NCBI RefSeq assembly: GCF_003569915.1
Contig: NZ_KZ984465.1
Span: forward strand, 1-61,414
From: Comamonas testosteroni
Lineage (GTDB): Bacteria; Pseudomonadota; Gammaproteobacteria; Burkholderiales; Burkholderiaceae_C
Length of the DNA: 61,414 bases
Reading direction: 5' to 3'
In this document: one piece after another, positions 45,228 through 52,596 of the stretch
Numbering within the stretch: position 1 is the first letter of the stretch
How the letters are laid out: each line of letters opens with the position of its first letter
Made by a program: the position numbers and the translations under genes
The notes under the pieces: model-generated
The model's input: the letters and a program-made list of their open reading frames with translations, nothing else
The model's database searches: none
Told to the model about the DNA's origin: nothing

Positions 45228-46022
45228 TTAGCTCAGCAGCAAGGCATCGTCGGCCAGCTTTTCGCCGCGCACCTTCTCGAACATCTGCAGCAGGTCGGGC
45301 ACATCCATCCTGGCGCGCTCTTCGCCGCTGACGTCCAGCACCACATTGCCCTGGTGCAGCATCACGGTACGCGTACCCACGTCCAGCGCCTGGCGCATGC
45401 TGTGCGTGACCATCATGGTGGTCAGCTTGGCTTCCTGCACGATGCGGGCGGTCAACTGCAGCACAAAGTCTGCCGTGCGCGGGTCCAGCGCAGCAGTGTG
45501 CTCGTCCAGCAGCAAAATGCGCGAGGGCTGCAGCGCGGCCATCAGCAGGCTCACGGCCTGGCGCTGGCCGCCCGAGAGCAGGCCGATGCGGTCGGTCAGG
45601 CGGTTTTCCAGGCCCAGGCCGAGTGTGGCCAGACGCTCGCGATACAGCTCACGGTTGGCAGCTTTCACGGCCTTGGACAGGCCACGGAAGTTACCGCGCT
45701 CATGGGCCAGGGCCATGTTTTCTTCGATGGACAGGTCCTCGCAGGTGCCTGCCATAGGGTCCTGAAACACGCGGGCCACCTGCTTGGAGCGGCTCCAGAC
45801 AGGCATGCGCGTCATATCGATGCCGGCGATCTCGATCTTGCCCTTGTCCACGCTCTGGTCGCCCGAGACGCAGTTCAGAAAAGTCGATTTGCCTGCGCCG
45901 TTGGAGCCGATGACGGTGACAAATTGGCCGTCCGGAATGGACAGCGACAGGCCGCGCAGTGCGCGCGTTTCAATCGGCGTGCCGGGGTTGAAGGTGAGTT
46001 CCAGGTTTTGTGCGTTCAGCAT
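45228..46022 (-). CDS. ABC importer ATPase (TrpX-type system)
   Basis: The 264-residue ATP-binding protein has Walker A GSNGAGKSTFLN near residue 38, the signature LSGGQRQAVSLLMA near 150, Walker B ILLLDEHTAALDP near 168 and the H-loop in VTHSMRQAL near 204. It is the last gene of the importer operon (substrate-binding protein, permease, ATPase), about 131 bases after the permease gene with repeat copy 3 between. Confidence 0.9.
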   Translation of the reverse strand: MLNAQNLELTFNPGTPIETRALRGLSLSIPDGQFVTVIGSNGAGKSTFLNCVSGDQSVDKGKIEIAGIDMTRMPVWSRSKQVARVFQDPMAGTCEDLSIEENMALAHERGNFRGLSKAVKAANRELYRERLATLGLGLENRLTDRIGLLSGGQRQAVSLLMAALQPSRILLLDEHTAALDPRTADFVLQLTARIVQEAKLTTMMVTHSMRQALDVGTRTVMLHQGNVVLDVSGEERARMDVPDLLQMFEKVRGEKLADDALLLS

Positions 46023-46067
46023 GCTGTTTTCCTATCATTGGCTGAGGGCGCTGCCGTGTTTCATTGC

Positions 46068-46153
46068 GCAGTCCCTCGCGGGATGGCCAGCAAGGGCCGC
46101 CCCGCAGCAAAGGCCGTCGTCCCCTTGGGGGAGGCGGCCGAGCCGCTCAGGGG
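46068..46153 (-). repeat. Dispersed intergenic repeat, copy 3 (reverse, after the ABC permease)
   Basis: Read on the minus strand, the block starts directly after the permease TAA with CCCCTGAGCGGC, then GGGGACGACGGCC, and a GGGCGGCCCTTGCTGG core. It is a divergent relative of the copies after iscA and fdx. Boundaries at the far end are approximate. Confidence 0.68.
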
Positions 46154-47035
46154 TTATTTTTTCTTCAGTTTCTTCTTGATTTGCGGAATCACGAGGGCGA
46201 TGGTCACCAGCACGGCGGTCACCAGGTTCAAGTCCTGCGCCTTCAGGCCGATCGCATCGATGTTGAGCGCCGCAGCAATGAAGAAGCGGTAGACGATGGC
46301 ACCAATCACCACCGCCAGCGTGGCCCAGATGATCTTGCGCGAAGGCAGAATGGTTTCGCCCACGATCACGGCAGCCAGACCGATCACGATGGTGCCAATG
46401 CCCATGGAGATGTCGGAGCCGCCCTGGGTCTGCACAAACAGCGCGCCCGCCAGACCGACCAGGCCGTTGGAAATGGCCATGCCCAGCAAAATCATCGCAC
46501 CGGTGTTCACGCCCTGGGCACGTGCCATGCGGGCGTTGGAGCCTGTGGAGCGAATGGCCAGACCGCGCTCGGTGGCAAAGAACCAGTCCAGAGCCAGCTT
46601 GGCGACGATGACAAAGCCCAGCAGGATGAGAGGACGCATCACATAGTCGTCGATGTTGTCCGGCTGCAGCATGGTGAACAGCGTGGGTTCATTGATCAGC
46701 GGCACATTGGGGCCGCCCATGATGCGCAGGTTGACGGAGTACAGGCCAATCATCATCAGGATGGAGGCCAGCAGGTCCATGATCTTGAGCTTGACGTTGA
46801 GCCAGCCGGTGATGAAACCGGCGACTGCACCCGCCGCAGTACCAGCCAGCGTGGCCAGCCATGGGTTGGTGCCGTGGGCAATCAAGATGGCGCAGACGGC
46901 GCCGCCCAGCGGAAAGCTGCCATCGACCGTCAGGTCGGGAAAGCGCAGCAGACGGAACGAGATGAAGACGCCCAGCGCCACCAGGCTGAAAATCAGGCCA
47001 ATCTCAATGGCACCGAGGATGGAAAATAAAGACAT
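46154..47035 (-). CDS. ABC importer permease (TrpX-type system)
   Basis: The 293-residue protein has eight to nine hydrophobic segments and resembles the membrane subunits (branched-chain-amino-acid-type) of TrpX-like importers: GLIFSLVALGVFISFRLLRF near residues 12-31, FPDLTVDGSFPLGG near 32 and GVNTGAMILLGMAISNGLVGL near 175. The C-terminus is Lys-rich. It lies between the substrate-binding protein and ATPase genes. Confidence 0.9.
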   Translation of the reverse strand: MSLFSILGAIEIGLIFSLVALGVFISFRLLRFPDLTVDGSFPLGGAVCAILIAHGTNPWLATLAGTAAGAVAGFITGWLNVKLKIMDLLASILMMIGLYSVNLRIMGGPNVPLINEPTLFTMLQPDNIDDYVMRPLILLGFVIVAKLALDWFFATERGLAIRSTGSNARMARAQGVNTGAMILLGMAISNGLVGLAGALFVQTQGGSDISMGIGTIVIGLAAVIVGETILPSRKIIWATLAVVIGAIVYRFFIAAALNIDAIGLKAQDLNLVTAVLVTIALVIPQIKKKLKKK

Positions 47036-47156
47036 ACAGAGAGCGACAGGCGCGGCAAACGTCTAAAAAAATCGGCAGGGCCATGTTGCCACGGCGCCTG
47101 CCGCTGTGCCGGTGCGGCAGCCCGCAGGGGCCGCAGCGCAGGCAACAGACTGTGGA

Positions 47157-48125
47157 TTACTTCACCACGGTGGCAGCGGCCTTGACCAGAGCGTCAGACA
47201 GCTTCACGCCTTGCTTTTCGGCAGCACCGGGGTTCACGAACAGTTCCATCTTGGTGGAGACTTCGGGCTTGATGTCGCCAGCCTTCTCGCCCTTGAGGAT
47301 ACGCACGACCATGCGGCCGGTCTGCTCGCCCAGGTCGCGGTAGTTGATGCCGTAGGCAGCCACAGCACCGCGCTTGACGGAGTCGGTGTCAGAAGCCACC
47401 AGAGGAATCTTGGCGTCCTGGCCCACCTTGACCAGCGACTCATAGGCCGAGACCACGTTGTTGTCGGTGTTGGTGTAGATCACGTCCACCTTGCCCACCA
47501 GCGAGCGGGCAGCGCTCGATACGTCCACCGAGCGGGGAGCGGCAGCGGTCACCAGAGTCCAGCCCATCTTGGGCAGCAGGGCCTGCAGTTCCTTCACGAC
47601 CACGGCGGAGTTGGCTTCACCGGGGTTGTAGACCATGCCGATGCGCTTGGCGCTAGGCACGACCTGCTTGACCAGATCCATCTGCTTGTCCAAAGCCAGC
47701 AGGTCGGACACGCCGGTTACGTTGTTCTTGGAAGGCTCCCAGCTGGGCACCAGCTTGGCGGCCACGGGGTCGGTCACGGCGGAGAACACCACGGGCACAG
47801 TCTTGGTCGAGGCGATCACGGCCTGTGCGGAAGGGGTGGCGATGGCCACGATGGCGTCGGGCTTGTCACCCACGAACTTGCGGGCGATCTGGGCGGCAGT
47901 GCCGGTGTTGCCCTGAGCGCTTTGGTACTGCCACTTCAGGCTCTTGCCTTCTTCGTAGCCAGCGGCCTTCAGAGCGTCCTTGACGCCATCACGCACAGCG
48001 TCCAGAGCGGGGTGCTCAACAATGGCGGTCACGGCCACGGACTTGGTATCGGCCGCATAGGCACCTGAGATGGCGGAAATTGCCAGGGCCAATGCACCCA
48101 TGCGGGCCAAGGACAGCTGCTTCAT
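47157..48125 (-). CDS. ABC importer substrate-binding protein (TrpX-like)
   Basis: The 322-residue protein has a signal peptide (residues 1-24, ending in GAYA) and the periplasmic-binding pattern of the COG2984/TrpX family: VAVTAIVEHPALDAVRDG near residue 30, AIVAIATPSAQAVIAST near 92, IYTNTDNNVVSAYESL near 220, GINYRDLGEQTGRMV near 260. Its close relatives bind aromatic amino acids or similar compounds, but the substrate here is inferred only. It heads the operon, with permease and ATPase following on the minus strand. Confidence 0.88.
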   Translation of the reverse strand: MKQLSLARMGALALAISAISGAYAADTKSVAVTAIVEHPALDAVRDGVKDALKAAGYEEGKSLKWQYQSAQGNTGTAAQIARKFVGDKPDAIVAIATPSAQAVIASTKTVPVVFSAVTDPVAAKLVPSWEPSKNNVTGVSDLLALDKQMDLVKQVVPSAKRIGMVYNPGEANSAVVVKELQALLPKMGWTLVTAAAPRSVDVSSAARSLVGKVDVIYTNTDNNVVSAYESLVKVGQDAKIPLVASDTDSVKRGAVAAYGINYRDLGEQTGRMVVRILKGEKAGDIKPEVSTKMELFVNPGAAEKQGVKLSDALVKAAATVVK

Positions 48126-48636
48126 GTGTTTCTCCAGCGTTTGTTGTGTAGTTCCAGATGGTGAATAAGACAGCTGCGTTTGGATACACAGCGCCTTGCG
48201 GCAAAGTCTACTGCACCGATCTGCCTGTCTCGTCGCTTCGGATAACCCGGTTTATCCCTATACGGCATTAGCCAAAAAATGGCATGAAAGCTGCGCAAAG
48301 CGGATATTTGGCGGATTAAGTGTGCAGTAACGTATGGAAAACATGCGCAATTTTGCGTCGTGCATGCCTCTATTGGTGCTGTGGTCTGCATTTTTCCTGC
48401 GTTGTGAGGGGTGGTGCAGGGCGTTTTAGTTCGATTTGCCTTGTTTTTGATCAGGCGCAGCAGGAGTGCCGACTTCGCTTGCGCTGCGCATTGAGCGGCG
48501 CCTGCACACAAATGCAATATTTTGTGCCGCTGCTGAATTTGCAGCACTGTCAGGCCTTGTGTCCAAACATGCAGCGCATGAAAAAAGCCTGCACGGGTGA
48601 GCCAGCGCAGGCTTTTGCAGAAGTGGCAGGTGCGAA
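48126..48636. promoter_or_regulatory. Control region upstream of the ABC importer operon
   Basis: This 511-base stretch separates the importer from the ETF:ubiquinone oxidoreductase gene (both minus). It has no supportable gene. It holds the oxidoreductase terminator (48581-48616) and an imperfect 18-base palindrome at 48240-48257 (GGATAACCCGGTTTATCC, 16 of 18 symmetric), about 115 bases upstream of the importer start; this may be an operator. Confidence 0.5.
48581..48616 (-). terminator. Terminator after the ETF:ubiquinone oxidoreductase gene
   Basis: AAAAGCCTGC (48583-48592) pairs with GCAGGCTTTT (48607-48616) around a 14-base loop; on the minus strand six T follow. It lies 21 bases after the stop of the oxidoreductase gene. 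Confidence 0.88.
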
Positions 48637-50340
48637 TTACATGCCGGAGTAGTTGGGGCCGCCGCCGCCTTCAGGCACCACCCAGACGATGTTCTGTGTG
48701 GGGTCCTTGATGTCGCAGGTCTTGCAGTGCACGCAGTTTTGCGAGTTGATCTGCAGGCGCTGCTTGGCCTTGTCGGATTCGTCCTCGACAAATTCATACA
48801 CGCCTGCAGGGCAGTAGCGCTGCTCGGGGCCGGCAAACTTGGTCAGGTTCACATCCACGGGCACGCTGGCGTTCTTGAGCGTCAGGTGCACGGGCTGGTT
48901 TTCCGCGTGGTTGGTGCTGCTGATGAAGACGCTGGAGAGGCGGTCGAACGTCAGCTTGCCATCGGGTTTGGGATATTCGATGGGCGTGCACTCGGAAGCA
49001 GGCTTGAGGTAGGCGTGGTCAGGCTTGTTGCGGTGTAGCGTCCAGGGGATGTTGCCGCGCAGCACGAACTGCTCGAAGCCGTTCATGATGGTTGCCGTGG
49101 TCAGGCCCTTCTTGAACCAGGCCTTGAAGTTACGAGCCTTCCACAGCTCGTCGTACAGCCAGCTGTTCTCGAACGCGTAGGTATAGGCGTTCAGCTCGTC
49201 GTGCTGGCGACCCGCCACGATGGCGTCATAGGCGGCTTCCGCAGCCAGCATGCCGGTCTTGATGGCGGCGTGGCTGCCCTTGATGCGGCTGACGTTCAGG
49301 AAACCGGCTTCGCAGCCGACCAGCGCGCCGCCGGGGAAGACAAAGCGCGGCAGGCTGGAGATACCGCCAGCCGTGATGGCACGCGCGCCGTAGCTGATGC
49401 GCTTGGCGGGCTTGATGCCCTGGGCTTCATCGCCTTCCAGGTAGTAGCGGATGTTGGGGTGGGTTTTCCAGCGCTGCATTTCCTCGAAAGGAGACAGGTA
49501 GGGGTTGGAATAGTCCAGACCGGTGATGAAACCCAGCGTGACCAGATTGTCTTCCAGGTGGTAGAGGAAGGCGCCGCCATAGGTGTCACTCTTCATGGGC
49601 CAGCCAGCGGTATGCACCACCATGCCGGGCTTGTGGCGAGCAGGGTCGATTTCCCACAGTTCCTTGATGCCGATGCCATAGGTCTGCGGGTCGCGGTTGG
49701 CGTCCAGAGAGTACTTGGCGATGACCTGCTTGCCCAGGTGGCCGCGTGCGCCTTCGGCAAACACGGTGTACTTGGCGTGCAGCTCCATGCCCAGCTGGAA
49801 GTCGCCGGTGGGCTCGCCGTCCTTGCCCACGCCCATATTGCCGGTGGCAACGCCCTTCACAGACCCGTCTTCGTTGTAGAGCACTTCAGCCGCTGCGAAG
49901 CCGGGGAAGATTTCCACGCCCAGCGCTTCGGCCTGCTCGGCCAGCCACTTGGTGACAAAGCCCAGACGCACGATGTAGTTGCCTTCGTTGTGGAAGCACT
50001 TGGGCAGCAGCCAGTTGGGTGTGCGCACCGAGCTTTTCTCGCCCAGGAAGACCATGGCGTCTTCGGTCACGGGCTGGTTCAGCGGTGCGCCTTTTTCCTT
50101 CCAGTCAGGGATCAGCTCGGTCAAGGCGCGAGGGTCCATGATGGCGCCCGAGAGGGTGTGGGCACCGGGCTCGGACCCTTTTTCCAGCACGACGACGGAG
50201 ACATCCTGGCCTTTTTCGGCAGCCAGTTGCTTGAGGCGGATCGCGGTGGCCAGCCCGCCGGGGCCGCCACCGACCACTACCACGTCATATTCCATGGCTT
50301 CGCGCGGGCCGAACTGGGCCAGGATTTCTTCGTTTGTCAT
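48637..50340 (-). CDS. Electron-transfer-flavoprotein:ubiquinone oxidoreductase
   Basis: ETF-QO passes electrons from ETF (fed by acyl-CoA dehydrogenases) to ubiquinone at the inner membrane. The 567-residue protein has the FAD site VVVVGGGPGGLATAIRLKQ near residues 20-38, a ubiquinone-binding region, and the C-terminal 4Fe-4S Cys set in CVHCKTCDIKDPTQNI near residue 540. ATG 50340 was chosen; the earlier in-frame start is not family-like. It is divergent from the thioesterase gene. Confidence 0.94.
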   Translation of the reverse strand: MTNEEILAQFGPREAMEYDVVVVGGGPGGLATAIRLKQLAAEKGQDVSVVVLEKGSEPGAHTLSGAIMDPRALTELIPDWKEKGAPLNQPVTEDAMVFLGEKSSVRTPNWLLPKCFHNEGNYIVRLGFVTKWLAEQAEALGVEIFPGFAAAEVLYNEDGSVKGVATGNMGVGKDGEPTGDFQLGMELHAKYTVFAEGARGHLGKQVIAKYSLDANRDPQTYGIGIKELWEIDPARHKPGMVVHTAGWPMKSDTYGGAFLYHLEDNLVTLGFITGLDYSNPYLSPFEEMQRWKTHPNIRYYLEGDEAQGIKPAKRISYGARAITAGGISSLPRFVFPGGALVGCEAGFLNVSRIKGSHAAIKTGMLAAEAAYDAIVAGRQHDELNAYTYAFENSWLYDELWKARNFKAWFKKGLTTATIMNGFEQFVLRGNIPWTLHRNKPDHAYLKPASECTPIEYPKPDGKLTFDRLSSVFISSTNHAENQPVHLTLKNASVPVDVNLTKFAGPEQRYCPAGVYEFVEDESDKAKQRLQINSQNCVHCKTCDIKDPTQNIVWVVPEGGGGPNYSGM

Positions 50341-50601
50341 CGGGAGAGTCTCGCTTGAATAATGAATAGGGAAAGCTGGCGTGTGCGGCCTGTTGCACCA
50401 GTGTTGCAAATTCCGCAATGCGGGGGATTCTATGCTGTGCTTTCAGCACGACCGTGCAGAACATGCGACAAGGTCGGCCCCCGTGTTGCGGCAAAGTCGA
50501 TAGGCTAGTGCTCGCATCAGGAGGCGCCATCCTCCAAAGCAACTAGAGCGGGCTGAGTATGCAGAGTCAATAAAACCTAATGAATAAGGAGGCTGAGTGC
50601 T

Positions 50602-51024
50602 ATGAAAATTGAGTTGCCTGAGAACAAAAAATTGGTCTATGAAACGCGCTTTGTCGTGCGCTGGGGCGATATGGATGCCATGGGGCATGTCAACAACACT
50701 CAGTATTTTCGCTATATGGAGACAGCGCGTATTGACTGGATGACGGGGGAGGGTGTGAATCCGTCGCCCGACGGTGAGGGGCCTGTCATCGTCAACGCCT
50801 TCTGCAACTTCTACCAGCAGCTCAGCTATCCGGACGAGGTATTGCTCAAGATGTATGTCAGCGATGCGGCGCGCACCACCTTCGAGAGCTGGATCACCAT
50901 GGAGCGCGCAGCCAACCCGGGTGTGATTTGCGCGGCAGGTGGGGCCACGGTGATCTGGGTGGATTTTCCGCGCCAGAAGGCGACGCAACTGCCCGACTGG
51001 ATGCGCTCGCGCATCATGGATTAA
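50602..51024 (+). CDS. Hotdog-fold acyl-CoA thioesterase (4-hydroxybenzoyl-CoA/YbgC type)
   Basis: The 140-residue protein has the catalytic segment RWGDMDAMGHVNNTQYFRYM (residues 17-36), with the Asp typical of 4-hydroxybenzoyl-CoA-type thioesterases. It hydrolyses an acyl-CoA; the substrate is unknown. A strong ribosome-binding site (GGAGG) precedes ATG 50602. It probably forms a single-gene unit, with the sigma-54 promoter of the symporter gene downstream. Confidence 0.88.
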   Translation: MKIELPENKKLVYETRFVVRWGDMDAMGHVNNTQYFRYMETARIDWMTGEGVNPSPDGEGPVIVNAFCNFYQQLSYPDEVLLKMYVSDAARTTFESWITMERAANPGVICAAGGATVIWVDFPRQKATQLPDWMRSRIMD

Positions 51025-51042
51025 TCAGCAAATAGGTAGATT

Positions 51043-51058
51043 GTTCGGAATTCCGAAC
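51043..51058. promoter_or_regulatory. Upstream activator palindrome 1
   Basis: GTTCGGAATTCCGAAC is a perfect 16-base palindrome about 110 bases upstream of the sigma-54 promoter. With the second site 32 bases on (about three helical turns) it likely forms a tandem enhancer for the DctD-like activator encoded at 54491. Confidence 0.68.
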
Positions 51059-51074
51059 TCATCGCCGGAACGAT

Positions 51075-51090
51075 GTTCGGAAGACCGATG
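51075..51090. promoter_or_regulatory. Upstream activator palindrome 2 (degenerate)
   Basis: GTTCGGAAGACCGATG matches palindrome 1 at 12 of 16 positions, with the left half perfect, and starts exactly 32 bases after it. Confidence 0.58.
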
Positions 51091-51152
51091 AACGTTATGC
51101 ATAAAAGTATGGAGCAGATAAGCAAATCAAAGGTTTAGACCTGCCGATTGCA

Positions 51153-51170
51153 TTGGCATGGTATGTGCTA
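51153..51170 (+). promoter_or_regulatory. Sigma-54 (-24/-12) promoter of the symporter gene
   Basis: TTGGCATGGTATGTGCTA carries GG at 51155-51156 and GC at 51167-51168 with exactly ten bases between them, the invariant frame of sigma-54 promoters (consensus TGGCACG-N4-TTGCT). A transcript would begin near 51180. The neighbouring gene for a sigma-54 activator makes the reading stronger. Confidence 0.72.
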
Positions 51171-51181
51171 AGTCACTGTGG

Positions 51182-51203
51182 ACCGGGCTAGGCCCGGTTT
51201 TTT
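51182..51203 (+). terminator. Terminator-like hairpin at the start of the symporter leader
   Basis: ACCGGGC (51182-51188) pairs with GCCCGGT (51192-51198) around TAG, followed by T to 51203. It may terminate the thioesterase message (160 bases upstream). If the sigma-54 start is right, it also forms the very 5' end of the symporter mRNA, where it may act as a stabilising hairpin. Confidence 0.78.
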
Positions 51204-51275
51204 ATTGCCTGCGCAAGGCGGCCAAAGCAATTTGGCGCAGGGCGGGCACGGACAACGCATACCAAGAATCCAACA

Positions 51276-52565
51276 ATGAAATCCAATCGCCTGACCGTCA
51301 TGGTGTTGCTCGCCATGGTTCTGGGTGTGATCGTGGGCTACCTGGTCCACATCTACGCAGGCTCGCCCGAAGCGGCCAAAGACATTGCCAGCTATTTCGG
51401 CATCCTCACCGATGTGTTTCTGCGCATGATCAAGATGATCATCGCGCCGCTGGTGTTTGCCACGCTGGTCGCGGGTCTGGCCAATATGGGCGACGCCAAG
51501 TCCGTGGGCCGAGTGGGTTCGCGCGCGCTGGGCTGGTTCATTGCGGCGTCGTTCTGTTCGCTGTTTCTGGGTCTGTTCTACGCCAATGTGCTGCAGCCCG
51601 GCCATGGCCTGAATGTGGAGCTGCCCACCAGCGCGGCGGGTCTGGAGCTTAAGACCTCGTCGCTGAACTTCAAGGATTTCATCACCCATGTCTTCCCCAA
51701 GAACATCTTTGAAGCCATGGCCACCAACGAGGTGCTGCAGATTCTGGTGTTTGCGCTGTTCTTCGGCATTGCGCTGGGCTATCTGAACCACCAAAAAAAG
51801 CACATGCTGGTGGGGCTGATGGAAGAGACCTCGCATGTCATGCTGCGTGTGACCGAGTATGTGATGCGTTTTGCGCCGTTGGGCGTGTTTGGCTCCGTGG
51901 CGGGCACGATTGCCACCCACGGTCTGGGCATGCTGCTGGTGTTTGGCAAGTTCCTGCTGGGCTTTTACATTGCGCTGGCGACCTTGTGGGTGCTGCTGAC
52001 GATTGCGGGCTACATCGTGCTGGGCAAGGATGTGTTCCGCCTGCTGTCGCTGATCCGTGGCCCCTTGCTGGTGGGCTTTTTCACAGCCAGCAGCGAGTCG
52101 ACCCTGCCCAAGCTGATGGAGCAACTGGAGAAATTCGGCGTCAAGTCCCGCATCACCGGCTTTGTGCTGCCTCTGGGTTATTCCTTCAACCTCGACGGCT
52201 CCATGATCTACACCACCTTCCTGGCCATCTTCATTGCCCAGGCCTATGGCATCGAGATGACGATGACAGCGCAGATCACCATGCTGCTGGTGCTCATGAT
52301 CTCCAGCAAGGGCATTGCCGGTGTGCCGCGCGCCGCGCTGGTGGTAGTCGCTGCCGTGCTGCCCATGTTCGGCCTGCCGGAAGCCGGTATCCTGCTGATT
52401 CTGGGTATCGACCACTTCCTGGACATGGGCCGCACGCTGACCAATGTGCTGGGCAACGCGATTGCCACGGCCGTGGTGGCCAAGTGGGAGGGCGAGGACG
52501 GCATGGGCCAAGCCGAAGACACTGTCTTTGACGCTGAGGCTGCAGCAGAGATTGCCAAGGCTTGA
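51276..52565 (+). CDS. Dicarboxylate/amino acid:cation symporter (DctA/GltP type)
   Basis: The 429-residue transporter of the DAACS family has a RMIKMIIAPLVFATLVAG segment near residue 50, the substrate-binding Ser-rich loop FFTASSESTLP near residue 270, GYSFNLDGSMIY near 302 and NVLGNAIATAVVAKW near 393. The loop SSKGIAGVPRAA near 347 is closer to glutamate/aspartate-type members than to DctA, so substrate may be C4-dicarboxylate or acidic amino acid. The ribosome-binding site is weak. A sigma-54 promoter, two palindromes and the sensor-activator pair that follows indicate induction by its substrate. Confidence 0.9.
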   Translation: MKSNRLTVMVLLAMVLGVIVGYLVHIYAGSPEAAKDIASYFGILTDVFLRMIKMIIAPLVFATLVAGLANMGDAKSVGRVGSRALGWFIAASFCSLFLGLFYANVLQPGHGLNVELPTSAAGLELKTSSLNFKDFITHVFPKNIFEAMATNEVLQILVFALFFGIALGYLNHQKKHMLVGLMEETSHVMLRVTEYVMRFAPLGVFGSVAGTIATHGLGMLLVFGKFLLGFYIALATLWVLLTIAGYIVLGKDVFRLLSLIRGPLLVGFFTASSESTLPKLMEQLEKFGVKSRITGFVLPLGYSFNLDGSMIYTTFLAIFIAQAYGIEMTMTAQITMLLVLMISSKGIAGVPRAALVVVAAVLPMFGLPEAGILLILGIDHFLDMGRTLTNVLGNAIATAVVAKWEGEDGMGQAEDTVFDAEAAAEIAKA

Positions 52566-52572
52566 TGACACC

Positions 52573-52590
52573 AGCGGCCCGTGGGCCGCT
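52573..52590 (+). repeat. Short hairpin between symporter and sensor kinase
   Basis: AGCGGCCC (52573-52580) and GGGCCGCT (52583-52590) form a perfect stem in the 31-base gap between stop and start. No T-run follows; it may reduce read-through into the regulatory genes. Confidence 0.55.
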
Positions 52591-52596
52591 GATACC

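Noticed and set aside
48320..48652. A 110-codon plus-strand frame in the importer/oxidoreductase gap
   Set aside because: It is Cys-rich without pattern and overlaps the terminator of the neighbouring gene and the gene's end.
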